DNA of 17,834 nucleotides from Sphingomonadaceae bacterium (GCA_019245455.1 JAFARM010000061.1:1-17834), one strand, 5' to 3'. Positions 6,654-14,223 are shown, counted from the stretch's first letter. Numbers and translations: made by a program. Notes: generated from the letters alone by a model not told the origin.

Positions 6654-7283
6654 ATGATCCCGGCGTTCACCGTCGCCGGTGCCGCGCCGCTGCTCGCCGG
6701 GCTCGACTATGCCGGCGTCGCCGTGTTCGCGGTCAGCGGTGCGCTGGCGGCGGCACGGGCGAAGCAGACCATCGTCACCTTCGTCTTCTTCGCCGCCGTC
6801 ACCGGGGTCGGTGGGGGCACGCTGCGCGACCTGTTGATCGGCGCGCCGGTGTTCTGGGTCCACCGCAGCGACTACCTCGGCGTGTGCATCATGGCCGCCG
6901 CCCTCGTCTGGCTGCTCCGCGCCGATCGCTGGCGGCTGGCGGCGCTGCTGTGGTTCGACGCCGTCGGGCTAGCGGCCTACGCCGTCATCGGCGCGGGCAA
7001 GGCGGCGAGCTACGGCGTGCCGCCGGTGGCGCAGGTGGCGATGGGAGTCCTGACCGCGAGCTTCGGCGGCATCGTCCGCGACCTTCTGGCGAACCAGCCG
7101 TCGGTGCTGCTGCGCGAGGAGATCTACGTCTCGGCGGCGGCGCTGGCGGCAGGAGCGTATGTCGTCGCCACGCTTGCCGGCATCGACGGGCGGGTGGCGA
7201 GCGCGATCGGCTTCGCCGCCGGTTTCGCGCTGCGGGCGATCGCGCTGCGCTTCAACGTGTCGCTGCCGGACTACGAGACTTAG
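6654..7283 (+). CDS. TRIC / UPF0126 (YicG-like) membrane protein, putative cation channel
   Basis: This 209-residue polytopic protein belongs to the UPF0126 family, whose bacterial members are homologues of trimeric intracellular cation channels. The family is built of two repeated halves, each with a Gly-rich break followed by Arg-Asp. Both are visible: GGGTLRDL at residues 53-60 and GGIVRDLL at 138-145. About six or seven hydrophobic segments are present, starting with GLDYAGVAVFAVSGALAAA and ending with GRVASAIGFAAGFALRAIAL. Length is typical (about 200-215). The substrate in bacteria is not settled; monovalent cation conductance has been reported for homologues, and some members have been linked to small metabolites such as glycine. 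The ATG at 6654 lacks a strong Shine-Dalgarno sequence. The 3' end overlaps the cytochrome gene by 3 bp tail to tail. Confidence 0.93.
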   Translation: MIPAFTVAGAAPLLAGLDYAGVAVFAVSGALAAARAKQTIVTFVFFAAVTGVGGGTLRDLLIGAPVFWVHRSDYLGVCIMAAALVWLLRADRWRLAALLWFDAVGLAAYAVIGAGKAASYGVPPVAQVAMGVLTASFGGIVRDLLANQPSVLLREEIYVSAAALAAGAYVVATLAGIDGRVASAIGFAAGFALRAIALRFNVSLPDYET

Positions 7284-8557
7284 CGTTGCGGCTTGGCGGC
7301 AACCCGCTCGGCGCTCAGCACCGCTGGCGAATACGGCGTCTGCGCGGCGTAATAGGCGGCAACGGCGCTGATCTCGCGGTCTCCCAGGGCCTTGGCGACG
7401 CCGACCATCGGGTTGTAGCGGCCGGTGTCGCCGCGCCCGCCGGCGCGGAACAGGCGCAGCTGGGCGATCATGTAATCCTCGTTCTGCCCGTTCAGCCGCG
7501 GGAAGTTGCGCGCATCGGCGTCGGCGAGCGCGTGACAGCCATTGCACGACCCCAGCTTGCGGTCGCGCAGGCCCTGGAGCGCGATCTGCGCCCCGTACTG
7601 CACCTCGGCCGCCGGTACAGCGAAGGTTGCCGCGGCGAGCGACTTGGCCTTGGGCTGGCCGCTGTAATAAGCGGCCACCGCGTCCATCTGCGCCGGCGAC
7701 AGCTGGTCGGCGACGGTCTGCATGAAGGCGCTGTGGCGGCTGCCGTTGGCGAAGCTGGCGAGCTCGCCGCGGATATACTGGGGGCTGAGGATGGCCAGGT
7801 TGGGGAAGGCCCCGACCGCGCGGCCCGTGCCCGCCGCCCCGTGGCAGCGGGCGCACGTCTGGATCACCGCGCCCGTCTCCGCGAACTGGTCGGGGCCGGT
7901 CGCCGGATACTGGTAGTGGTTGATGTCACCCTGCCAGATGCCCGAGTTGTGGCTGATGTAGGGGCGAAGGGCCAGGTTGCTGCCGAAGTCGAGGTGCGGC
8001 AGGCGGTCGTTCGGCGACGCACTCTCGCCCAGTGCGATGCGACGGAAGACGTCATACTGCATCGCCGGCAGCGTCTTGACGAAGGCGACCATCGACCAGA
8101 TCTCGTCGTCGCGCTGCTGTGTCGGCCAGCCGGGCATGGCGCTGTACTTGACGCCGTGCTTCAGCACCCAGAAGATTTCGCGGTCCGACAGGTCCTTGAT
8201 CTGCGCCGGCAGGTAGGGCGGGCGGGGCGTCATGGCCAGCGCGATCGGGTTCTGCCCCGTTCCGGGCGCACCGTGGCAGTTGGCGCAGACGTTGGCGTAG
8301 TGGGCGGCACCGAGCGCCACCCGGTTCGGGCTGTCGAGGTCGGCGGGCGGGGTCAGGCCGCTCGCGTGGAAGGCGACCGAGCGGTTGAAGGTATAGTGCA
8401 GGAACGCCGCCCACGGCTGCGGGTGCGGCGTCGTTGCGGCAAGGTTCGGCAGCCCAGTGACGACGACGATCGCCGCGACGACGAGCCCGGCCAGGGCGGT
8501 GAACAGCAAGGGGCCGAGCCACTGCAGCAGGCGGCGGGGGAACAGGTCACGCAGCAT
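7280..8557 (-). CDS. Membrane-anchored triheme cytochrome c
   Basis: The 425-residue product starts at 8557, where MLRDLFPRRLLQWLGPLL begins a basic stretch and one hydrophobic anchor (about 12-36); a longer in-frame extension upstream lacks coding character. AAGGA lies about 12 nt before the ATG. Three c-type heme motifs are present: CANCH (91-95), CARCH (235-239) and CNGCH (338-342), each in a class I domain. Candidate distal Met ligands are Met141 (SAMPGW), Met279 and Met384 (YNPMVG). Three domains after a membrane anchor recall the cytochrome subunits of membrane alcohol, aldehyde or gluconate dehydrogenases, but no dehydrogenase gene is adjacent, so its electron donor is unknown. It probably faces the periplasm and hands electrons to a terminal oxidase. 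The sigma-54 activator gene lies upstream on the same strand, 180 bp away. Confidence 0.92.
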   Translation of the reverse strand: MLRDLFPRRLLQWLGPLLFTALAGLVVAAIVVVTGLPNLAATTPHPQPWAAFLHYTFNRSVAFHASGLTPPADLDSPNRVALGAAHYANVCANCHGAPGTGQNPIALAMTPRPPYLPAQIKDLSDREIFWVLKHGVKYSAMPGWPTQQRDDEIWSMVAFVKTLPAMQYDVFRRIALGESASPNDRLPHLDFGSNLALRPYISHNSGIWQGDINHYQYPATGPDQFAETGAVIQTCARCHGAAGTGRAVGAFPNLAILSPQYIRGELASFANGSRHSAFMQTVADQLSPAQMDAVAAYYSGQPKAKSLAAATFAVPAAEVQYGAQIALQGLRDRKLGSCNGCHALADADARNFPRLNGQNEDYMIAQLRLFRAGGRGDTGRYNPMVGVAKALGDREISAVAAYYAAQTPYSPAVLSAERVAAKPQR

Positions 8558-8737
8558 CGCGGGTCGGGGTCCTTCTCGCGCCGGAACGACGGCACGACAA
8601 CCGCTGCGCACGGCGGCGGTTCCGGCGCGGGCGACGTGGCGCGGCGTCACGCGCTGCGGGCCGCGCTTGGTGGCGCTCGGCGTTGTTCTGCGGCGGGCCC
8701 GGCCGACCCGGCGCAGCAACCTTTCGCCAGCGCGAGC

Positions 8738-9787
8738 TTACGCGGCGGGCACCACGCTCTCCCGCGCGATGTTGAGCCGGCGCATCTTCTCGACGAGCGT
8801 CGTCCGCCGGAGCCCGAGCAGTCGCGCCGACTCGGCGACACCGAATGCCGTGCGGCCGAGCGCGTCGCGGATGTACGCCTGCTCGAAGTCGCTGAGCAGC
8901 GCCTTCAGGTCGACGACTTCGCCGTCGGGAACGATCGGCGGCGGTCGGCGGCGGTTGGGCATGGCCAGCGGCGCGTCGGCGCTCGCCTGCCAGCGGTCGG
9001 CGACGCGGCGCTCGCCGTGGAGCAGCACCGCGCAGGCGGCGTCGTCCAGCAATGCGCCCGGCTGCAGCGCGGCGGCGCGGGCGACGAAGTTGCGCAATTC
9101 GCGAACGTTGCCCGGCCACGGCTGGCGCATCAGCCAGGCGACGGCACTGCCGCTCAGCCCCGGCGCGGACGGACCGGCGATGGCGAGGAAGTGATCGAGA
9201 AGGCGCGGGATGTCAGCGCGACGCTCGGCCAGTGGCGGCAGCGCGACTTCGACCACGGCGAGACGGTAGAACAGGTCGGCGCGGAAGCGTCCGGCGGCGA
9301 CGGCTGCGGGCAGGTCGGCGTTGGTTGCCGCGACGATGCGAACGTCGCTGCGGATCGGCAGCGTGCCGCCAACCCGTTCGACCTCGCGCGTCTCCAGCAC
9401 GCGCAGCAGCTTGGCCTGGAAATCGAGCGGCATTTCGCCGATCTCGTCGAGCAGCAGCGTGCCGCCGTCGGCGAGTTCGAAGCGGCCGCGGCGGCGCTGC
9501 GTCGCGCCGGTGAAGGCACCCGCCTCGTGGCCGAAGATCTCGCTTTCGAGCAGGCCCGTCGGTACCGCGGCGCAGTTCAGCGCGACCAACGGGCCGGCGG
9601 CGCGGTGGCCGCGCTGGTGGAGCAGCCGTGCCACCACCTCCTTGCCGCTGCCCGACGGCCCGGTGACGAGCACGGGCACGTCGCTCGCGGCGAGCCGATC
9701 GACCAAATCGCGAACGCCTATCGTCGCCGCGCTGTCGCCGACCAACATGGCGAGATTGCCCGGATTGTCCGTCGTGTTGTCAGTCAT
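8738..9787 (-). CDS. Sigma-54-dependent activator without sensory domain (Fis-type)
   Basis: This 349-residue protein consists of a AAA+ domain and a DNA-binding end only. The start at 9787 (MTDNTTDNPG) has GGGGTGA as ribosome binding site. Walker A, GPSGSGKE, is at 43-50; the sigma-54 contact loop GAFTGA at 90-95; Walker B, LLLDE, at 111-115; the R-finger region follows near GRFRADLFYRL. The last about 45 residues (AESARLLGLRRTTLVEKMRR) form a Fis-type HTH. It should remodel sigma-54 RNA polymerase at -24/-12 promoters. Most relatives carry a receiver, GAF or PAS domain in front; here only about 13 residues precede the AAA+ fold. FlbD- and PspF-like activators are comparable in lacking normal phosphorylation control. 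The divergent gene at 9943 encodes an atypical receiver domain, so a partner in trans is possible. Targets are not visible; no clean -24/-12 site was found next to it. Confidence 0.94.
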   Translation of the reverse strand: MTDNTTDNPGNLAMLVGDSAATIGVRDLVDRLAASDVPVLVTGPSGSGKEVVARLLHQRGHRAAGPLVALNCAAVPTGLLESEIFGHEAGAFTGATQRRRGRFELADGGTLLLDEIGEMPLDFQAKLLRVLETREVERVGGTLPIRSDVRIVAATNADLPAAVAAGRFRADLFYRLAVVEVALPPLAERRADIPRLLDHFLAIAGPSAPGLSGSAVAWLMRQPWPGNVRELRNFVARAAALQPGALLDDAACAVLLHGERRVADRWQASADAPLAMPNRRRPPPIVPDGEVVDLKALLSDFEQAYIRDALGRTAFGVAESARLLGLRRTTLVEKMRRLNIARESVVPAA

Positions 9788-9942
9788 CGCTTTCACCCCA
9801 TGACGACGATGACACCAGGATGACAAACAGCTTATCGCCGAAATAGTCATACTGCGTCCGAAATGGCTGCAGCAATGAAACTTGATCGACAGGTCTATCG
9901 TATGCGAAAGATAGCTCGACTGATGGTTTATAGTCTGGAACG
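9788..9942. promoter_or_regulatory. Shared divergent regulatory region, AT-richer, with repeats
   Basis: This 155-bp region separates two divergent regulator genes and is clearly AT-richer than its surroundings. It holds two direct repeats CCGAAAT (9838-9844 and 9858-9864) exactly 20 bp apart, about two helical turns. It also holds an inverted repeat CTATC-N10-GATAG (9895-9914) and three ATGAC words (9800, 9809, 9820). TATAGT (9929-9934) resembles a -10 box for the rightward gene and would give a leader of very few bases. Repeats are seen directly; operator function is inferred. Confidence 0.45.
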
Positions 9943-10743
9943 ATGATTACGAGTACGGTAATGAAGGTTGATCTTGTTGTAACGCATAGTTGGCGTGTGC
10001 GTTACGCAGACATTTTGATTGCCGACGGGATCGAGACCAGGTTCCACGCCGATGGCGACGCGCTTGCCGGGGCGCTGGCGCAAAGTTGGGAGCCAGTCGA
10101 CGCCATCATTCTCGATCTCGCGTTGACGACGCCCGCCCTCGTGCCGCGGCTCGCCGCCGGACCGCGCCTGCTCGCCTTTGGCGATCCTGAGTTTGCCGGT
10201 GTCGCCCTGGCTGCCGGCGCGGACTTCCTGCCGGACGAGATCGGCGAGGCGGCGCTGCTCGTCGCGATCCACGAGGTTGAGGCCGAGGGAGGGCAACTGG
10301 CAGACGTTTCGGGACACCGCCCTTTTGCACGACCGTTGAGCGCGGAAGCGACGCGGATCGCCGATGCGCTCGCGCGCCTGGAAGCGGTGGCCGGCGAGGT
10401 GCCCGCGATCGATCCTGTTCGGGTGCGCCAGGCGATCCGTGCCCGCCGCGCGCGCGACCGCTATTTCCCTGCCGAACTGTTTGCCGAGCCGGCTTGGGAT
10501 ATGCTGCTCGATCTGGCTGCGGCCGCGGCCGAGGGAGTCAATGTCGCCGTCTCCAGCCTGTGCATCGCCGCCGCCGTGCCGACGACGACGGCGCTGCGCT
10601 GGATTCGGACATTGTGCGAGGTGGGGTTGTTCGAGCGCCGCGACGATCCGCACGATGCCCGCCGCGCTTTCATCCGTCTCAGCCCGCCAGCACTCGAGGC
10701 GATGGCGCGCTATCTCGCGCAGACGACGCAGCCGTGGCTGTGA
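9943..10743 (+). CDS. Atypical receiver plus winged-helix DNA-binding regulator
   Basis: The 266-residue product has two parts. Residues about 7-115 look like a response-regulator receiver: strand VDLVV, then DAIILDLAL with Asp58 at the phosphoacceptor position, RLLAFGD and ADFLPDEIG. The acidic pair after strand 1 is missing (THS), the Thr/Ser of strand 4 is not evident, and the conserved Lys before Pro in strand 5 is Leu, so normal phosphorylation is doubtful. Residues about 165-262 form a MarR-like winged helix (RDRYFPAELFAEPAWDMLLD, then SSLCIAAAVPTTTALRWIRT and a basic wing DDPHDARRAFIRL), a domain I associate with sphingomonads. A start at 9961 (MKVDLVV) is an alternative; neither has a strong ribosome binding site. 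Divergent from the sigma-54 activator. Its 3' end overlaps the hydrolase gene by 65 bp. Likely a local or polysaccharide/motility-type regulator, but the target is unknown. Confidence 0.8.
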   Translation: MITSTVMKVDLVVTHSWRVRYADILIADGIETRFHADGDALAGALAQSWEPVDAIILDLALTTPALVPRLAAGPRLLAFGDPEFAGVALAAGADFLPDEIGEAALLVAIHEVEAEGGQLADVSGHRPFARPLSAEATRIADALARLEAVAGEVPAIDPVRVRQAIRARRARDRYFPAELFAEPAWDMLLDLAAAAAEGVNVAVSSLCIAAAVPTTTALRWIRTLCEVGLFERRDDPHDARRAFIRLSPPALEAMARYLAQTTQPWL

Positions 10744-11698
10744 GGAAGGCGGCGACTTCGGCTGCGGAGCGATCGGGCACCTCCTCCATCGGCAGGTGAC
10801 CGACGTGGTCGTAGACGATGGTGCGTGACTGCGGGATGCCGTGCTGGAACCATGCGGTCGAAGCGACGGGGATCACCCGATCCTCGCGCCCCCACAGAAT
10901 GAGGGTTGGCATCGTCAAGCGCTGCAGCGCGTCGGGCGCGGGTTGCGGATAGGGCAGCGACAGGCGGTCGATGGTCGCCGAGCGCTCGCCGGGATAGCGC
11001 AGCAGTTCCCAGTAGCGGTCGATCATCGCCGGCGTGACGATCGCCTGGTTACTGACTACACCGCGGAGCGACGAGGCGACGAGGCTCCGCGGCAGCAGCC
11101 CGCCGACGACATCCTGAACCACGGGCAGTCGCGCCAGCCGAAAGCCGAGCGGGATCTTGTCGCCGCCCTTGTACGGGGCACCCGACGCGTCCACCAGGAT
11201 CAGCGCGCTCACCGTGTCCGGATGCGCGGCGGCGTAGCGCCAGGCCACGCCGCCGCCCATCGAGTTCCCCGCCAGCGCGAAGCGTTGGAGCTGCAGCGCG
11301 CGGGCAACTGCGTCGACAACCGCGACGTAGTGGGCGGTCGAGTAGTCGCGCTTGGGGTCGGGGCCGGTCAGGCCATGGCCGGGCAAGTCGAAGCGGACGA
11401 TGCGGAAGCGGCCGCTCAGCCGGTCCACCCACGGCTGCCAGGTGTGCAGCGAGGCATCCGATCCGTGCAGCAGCACGAGCACCGGCGCGTCCCGCGGCCC
11501 CTCGTCGCGGAGGTGGACGGTGAGGCCGGGCAGCACCTCGACGAACTGCGACGGCGGGCCGCCGTACTTCGCCCGCAGCGTCGCCACCTCGATGTCGGGC
11601 ACGCGCAGGACCAGCCACGCCCCGGCGAGCAGGATCGCCAGCCCGCCGACAATCAGCCCCGCCCATTGCGACGGCCGCAACCGCCGCCGGTTCGCCAC
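10679..11698 (-). CDS. Membrane-anchored alpha/beta hydrolase
   Basis: The 339-residue product most likely starts at a GTG (11696-11698) that shares one base with the P450 stop (TAGTG), with GGAG about 8 nt upstream. Longer in-frame extensions run antisense-free but inside the P450 gene in another frame, so they are unlikely. A hydrophobic anchor (WAGLIVGGLAILLAGAWLVL, about 12-31) follows a basic N terminus, then the hydrolase fold. HGSDASLHTW (78-87) provides the oxyanion turn, GNSMGG holds nucleophile Ser146, GREDRVIP holds Asp273, and DHVGHLP holds His301. The lipid-side anchor and the P450 partner suggest a hydrophobic ester, epoxide or lactone as substrate, but this is inferred. Ser in GNSMGG argues for an esterase or lipase rather than a haloalkane dehalogenase or epoxide hydrolase, which use Asp. 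The 3' end overlaps the 9943 gene tail to tail. Confidence 0.9.
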   Translation of the reverse strand: MANRRRLRPSQWAGLIVGGLAILLAGAWLVLRVPDIEVATLRAKYGGPPSQFVEVLPGLTVHLRDEGPRDAPVLVLLHGSDASLHTWQPWVDRLSGRFRIVRFDLPGHGLTGPDPKRDYSTAHYVAVVDAVARALQLQRFALAGNSMGGGVAWRYAAAHPDTVSALILVDASGAPYKGGDKIPLGFRLARLPVVQDVVGGLLPRSLVASSLRGVVSNQAIVTPAMIDRYWELLRYPGERSATIDRLSLPYPQPAPDALQRLTMPTLILWGREDRVIPVASTAWFQHGIPQSRTIVYDHVGHLPMEEVPDRSAAEVAAFLTATAASSARDSAPSPRVLAG

Positions 11699-13077
11699 TA
11701 CAGCCGCTCCAGCCGGATCGGCAGGCCGTCCTTGGGCTTGGGGATCGGGAACATCTGGAAGTCGCAGCGATAGCCGTCGGGCACCGTCGCCCGGTACTGG
11801 CTCAGCAGCGTGTAGAAGAACGACTTCATCTGCATATAGGCGAAGTGCAGCCCCAGGCACATATGCGCGCCGCCGCCAAAGGGCACCCAGGCGTACTTGT
11901 GCCGCCCCTGAGAGCGGTTGTGGCTGAAGCGCGAGGGGTCGAACACCTCGGGCTCTTCCCAATACTCGGCCATGCGGTGCGTATACATCGGGTTGACGCC
12001 GACGTGGGTGCCGGCGGGGATGCGGAAGCCGCCGAACTCGAAGTTGCGCAGCGCCCGGCGCGGGATCGACGGCACCGGCGGCAGCAGGCGCAGCGCCTCC
12101 TTGAAGCACCACTCGGTCTGCTCGAGATCGCCGAGCCGTTCGAACGGCAGCGCGGGGCCGGCCTCAGCGCGGACGGCCATGATCTCGGTCCGCACCCGCT
12201 CCTGCCACTCGGGGTGGATGGCGAGGAAGTAGAGCGTGCTCGTCAGCGAGGAGGTCAGCGTGTCGTGCGCCGCCATCATCAGGAAGTTCATGTGGTCGAT
12301 GATCTCCTGGTCGGTCAGGAGCTCGCCCGCCTCGTTCCGCGCGTTGCAGAACTGGGTGAAGAAGTCGTCGCCCGCCGCCCCCCGCCGCTTGGGGATCTCG
12401 CGGGCGAAGAAGCGGCTCATGAAGCGGTGCCCCTTGACGCCGCGCCCCATTGCCGTGCCGGGCAGGGGGAAGCGGACGATGCCGATCGACGCGGCGACCA
12501 TCGCGACGAAGGCCTGGTTGATCGCATCCGCCTCCGGCCCCCAGTCGATGCCGAGGAACGAGGTCGCCGCCAGATCGAGGGTCAGCGCCTTAATCGCGGG
12601 GTAGAACCTGAACTCGGCGTCTGTCGGGAACGCGGCGATGCCCCGCGCGATGCCCTCGTTCAGCTGGCCGAGATAGTGGCGCATCGGCTCGGGCTTGAAG
12701 GCGACCGACAGCGTCCGTCGGTCGGCGCGGTGGTGGTCGAAGTCGAGCAGCATCAGCCCGCGCGGGAAGACCCGCCCGATCACCGGCGTCCAGCCAAGCT
12801 CGCTCGAGAACAGCTTGTCGCGGTCGAACAGGACCAGCTCGTTCGCCTCCGGCCCGATCAGGCCGACGTTCCAGCCACCGAAGTTGTTGACCCGGTAGAC
12901 GCGGCCGAACTTCGCGACGTTGGCGGTGACGCCGGCGAGCGGGTCCTTGAGGAACTCGACCGTGCGGATCAGCGGCAGCGGGTGCGGCTTCAGCCCCGGC
13001 AGGTGCGCGAGGTCGCGATAGCCGGGCTCGTGCAGGTCCTTCGCCGCGGGCACGAAGGTGCGGACGGGGGCGTTCAT
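11698..13077 (-). CDS. Cytochrome P450
   Basis: The 459-residue protein has the heme-thiolate signature FGGGAHMCLG (Cys407), the K-helix EALR (Glu327-Arg330) followed by LLPPVPSIPRRA, and the I-helix oxygen-activation segment AAHDTLTSS. It is soluble, with no N-terminal anchor, as expected of a bacterial class I P450 fed by ferredoxin; no ferredoxin or reductase gene is adjacent. The start at 13077 (MNAPVRTFVPAAKD) is chosen for its CGGAG ribosome binding site; an ATG at 13110 has none. It is the first gene of a two-gene operon with the hydrolase, joined by a one-base stop/start overlap. It lies 58 bp downstream of tRNA-Ser on the same strand. The substrate is unknown; I cannot assign a CYP family without a search. 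Confidence 0.95.
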   Translation of the reverse strand: MNAPVRTFVPAAKDLHEPGYRDLAHLPGLKPHPLPLIRTVEFLKDPLAGVTANVAKFGRVYRVNNFGGWNVGLIGPEANELVLFDRDKLFSSELGWTPVIGRVFPRGLMLLDFDHHRADRRTLSVAFKPEPMRHYLGQLNEGIARGIAAFPTDAEFRFYPAIKALTLDLAATSFLGIDWGPEADAINQAFVAMVAASIGIVRFPLPGTAMGRGVKGHRFMSRFFAREIPKRRGAAGDDFFTQFCNARNEAGELLTDQEIIDHMNFLMMAAHDTLTSSLTSTLYFLAIHPEWQERVRTEIMAVRAEAGPALPFERLGDLEQTEWCFKEALRLLPPVPSIPRRALRNFEFGGFRIPAGTHVGVNPMYTHRMAEYWEEPEVFDPSRFSHNRSQGRHKYAWVPFGGGAHMCLGLHFAYMQMKSFFYTLLSQYRATVPDGYRCDFQMFPIPKPKDGLPIRLERL

Positions 13078-13135
13078 CGCGGCGGCTCCGACAAAGTGCG
13101 GAGTGAGCATACGCGATTAAAGAGCCTGCGGGCAA

Positions 13136-13226
13136 TGGCGGATCGGCAGGGATTCGAACCCTGGAGGAGCTTTGGACCCCTACACACTTTCCAGGCGTGC
13201 GCCTTCGACCACTCGGCCACCGATCC
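13136..13226 (-). tRNA. tRNA-Ser (anticodon GGA)
   Basis: Read on the minus strand, the gene begins GGATCGGTGGCCGAGTGG and ends with an encoded CCA (13136-13138). The acceptor stem GGATCGG pairs with CCGATCC. The T arm is CAGGG-TTCGAAT-CCCTG, the anticodon loop is CTGGAAA (anticodon GGA, reading UCC and UCU), and a long variable arm typical of class II serine tRNAs follows. Length is 88 nt without CCA. Confidence 0.95.
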
Positions 13227-13304
13227 GTGGAGGCGGGCGGTAGCAGCGCGCCGGGCGAGCGGCAAGCCGTTGTCCGGGCGGCGCGGCTGCGGCAGGACGG
13301 CGGC

Positions 13305-13955
13305 ATGGACCCCCGCCGCCTGTCCGACGAGCTCGTCCGCCGCATCCTGCTGGCCGATGCCCACGTCCTGGTGCTCGACAAGCCGGCGGGGCTGGCGGTG
13401 CATCCGGGTCCGGCGACGCCGCACAGCCTGGAGGCGCACCTGATCGCGCTGCGGCAGGGCTTCGTCCGGCCGCCGCAGCCGGCGCACCGGCTCGACCGCG
13501 ACACCAGCGGCTGCCTCGTGCTGGCGCGCCACCCCAAGGCGCTGAAGCGGCTGACGGCGTTGTTCGCGGAAGGCCGCGTCGCCAAGACCTATTGGGCGAT
13601 CGTCGACGGCGCGCCCGAGGCCGACGAGGGGACGGTCGACGCGCCGCTGGCCAAGGTGTCGAGCGCCGCGGCCGGCTGGCGCATGGTCGTCGACCCCGCC
13701 GGGCAGCGGGCGGTGACGCACTGGCGCGTGCTCGAGCGCGGCGCGCGGAGCCTCGTCGAGTTCCGCCCGGAGACGGGCCGCACCCACCAGATCCGCGTCC
13801 ACGCCGCCAGCCTCGGCGCGCCGATCGCCGGCGATCCGGTCTATGGCGCGGGAAGGGGTCCGATGCTGCTCCACGCGCGGCGCGTGGTCGTGCCCTATGC
13901 CGAGGGCCGGCCGCCGCTCGACGCGACCGCGCCGCTGCCGCCGCACTGGCCGTAA
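13305..13955 (+). CDS. RluA-family pseudouridine synthase
   Basis: This 216-residue enzyme isomerises uridine to pseudouridine in rRNA or tRNA. The catalytic motif HRLDRDTSGCLVLAR holds the nucleophile Asp64. Other family blocks are visible: VLVLDKPAGLAVHPG near the N terminus, AKTYWAIVDG, and FRPETGRTHQIRVH with GDPVYG near the C terminus. There is no S4 domain, so it is the short RluA-like form rather than RluC/D. The start at 13305 has AGGACGG about 5-6 nt upstream; longer frames begin inside the tRNA gene and are rejected. It is divergent from tRNA-Ser with about 80 bp between. Its exact uridine target cannot be told from sequence; tRNA or 23S rRNA are both possible. Confidence 0.93.
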   Translation: MDPRRLSDELVRRILLADAHVLVLDKPAGLAVHPGPATPHSLEAHLIALRQGFVRPPQPAHRLDRDTSGCLVLARHPKALKRLTALFAEGRVAKTYWAIVDGAPEADEGTVDAPLAKVSSAAAGWRMVVDPAGQRAVTHWRVLERGARSLVEFRPETGRTHQIRVHAASLGAPIAGDPVYGAGRGPMLLHARRVVVPYAEGRPPLDATAPLPPHWP

Positions 13956-13961
13956 GCGCGG

Positions 13962-14156
13962 GCGAAGTTCACGAAGTTCACACGGGCGACGATGTTGCGT
14001 GAGAGCGACCCGCTGGATGCGCCGGGGCGAAGTTCACGAAGTTCACGGTCGCGACGGTGTTGCGTGACAGCGACTCGCCGGACGCGCCGGGGCGAAGTTC
14101 ACGAAGTTCACAGCCGGAACGGTGCTCCGTGACAGCGACTCGCTGGTCGAGCCGGC
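13962..14156. repeat. Three tandem 65-bp repeats
   Basis: Three head-to-tail copies start at 13962, 14027 and 14092, an exact 65-bp period. Each opens with GCGAAGTTCACGAAGTTCAC, itself a 9-bp doublet (GAAGTTCAC twice). Each continues with a GTGTTGCGTGACAGCGACTC-like part that has several substitutions between copies. The array fills the space between two convergent genes and has no spacers. It contains weak dyads (TCACG with CGTGA). Function is unknown. Confidence 0.9.
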
Positions 14157-14205
14157 GTCACGCGATCAGCGATCGTGGGTTGAGAGTTGGCGGAGAGAAA
14201 GAGCG

Positions 14206-14223
14206 GGTCGTGCGGCCACGACC
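14206..14223 (-). terminator. Possible terminator for the DUF1254 gene
   Basis: GGTCGTG-CGGC-CACGACC is a perfect 7-bp stem with a 4-nt loop, 53 nt downstream of the stop at 14277. On the minus strand it is followed by CGCTCTTTCTC, a weak T-rich tail. The stem is clear; termination is inferred. Confidence 0.35.

Noticed and set aside
8715..8729. Sigma-54 -24/-12 promoter upstream of the cytochrome c gene
   Set aside because: On the minus strand TGGCG and TTGCT occur, but the GG-to-GC spacing is nine bases, not the required ten, so I do not call it.
6884..9823. A very long plus-strand open frame across the cytochrome and activator genes
   Set aside because: It is antisense to two genes with clear motifs and is low-complexity Arg/Gly/Ala protein, as expected of a GC-rich shadow frame.
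13136..13226. tRNA-Ser as an integration site of a mobile element
   Set aside because: No integrase gene and no second copy of the tRNA 3' end appear in the window.
11845..13443. Plus-strand frame covering the P450 gene, tRNA-Ser and part of the pseudouridine synthase
   Set aside because: It crosses a tRNA gene and is antisense to the P450; no domain is seen.
13962..14156. CRISPR array
   Set aside because: The units are contiguous 65-bp repeats with no unique spacers, only three copies, and no cas genes.
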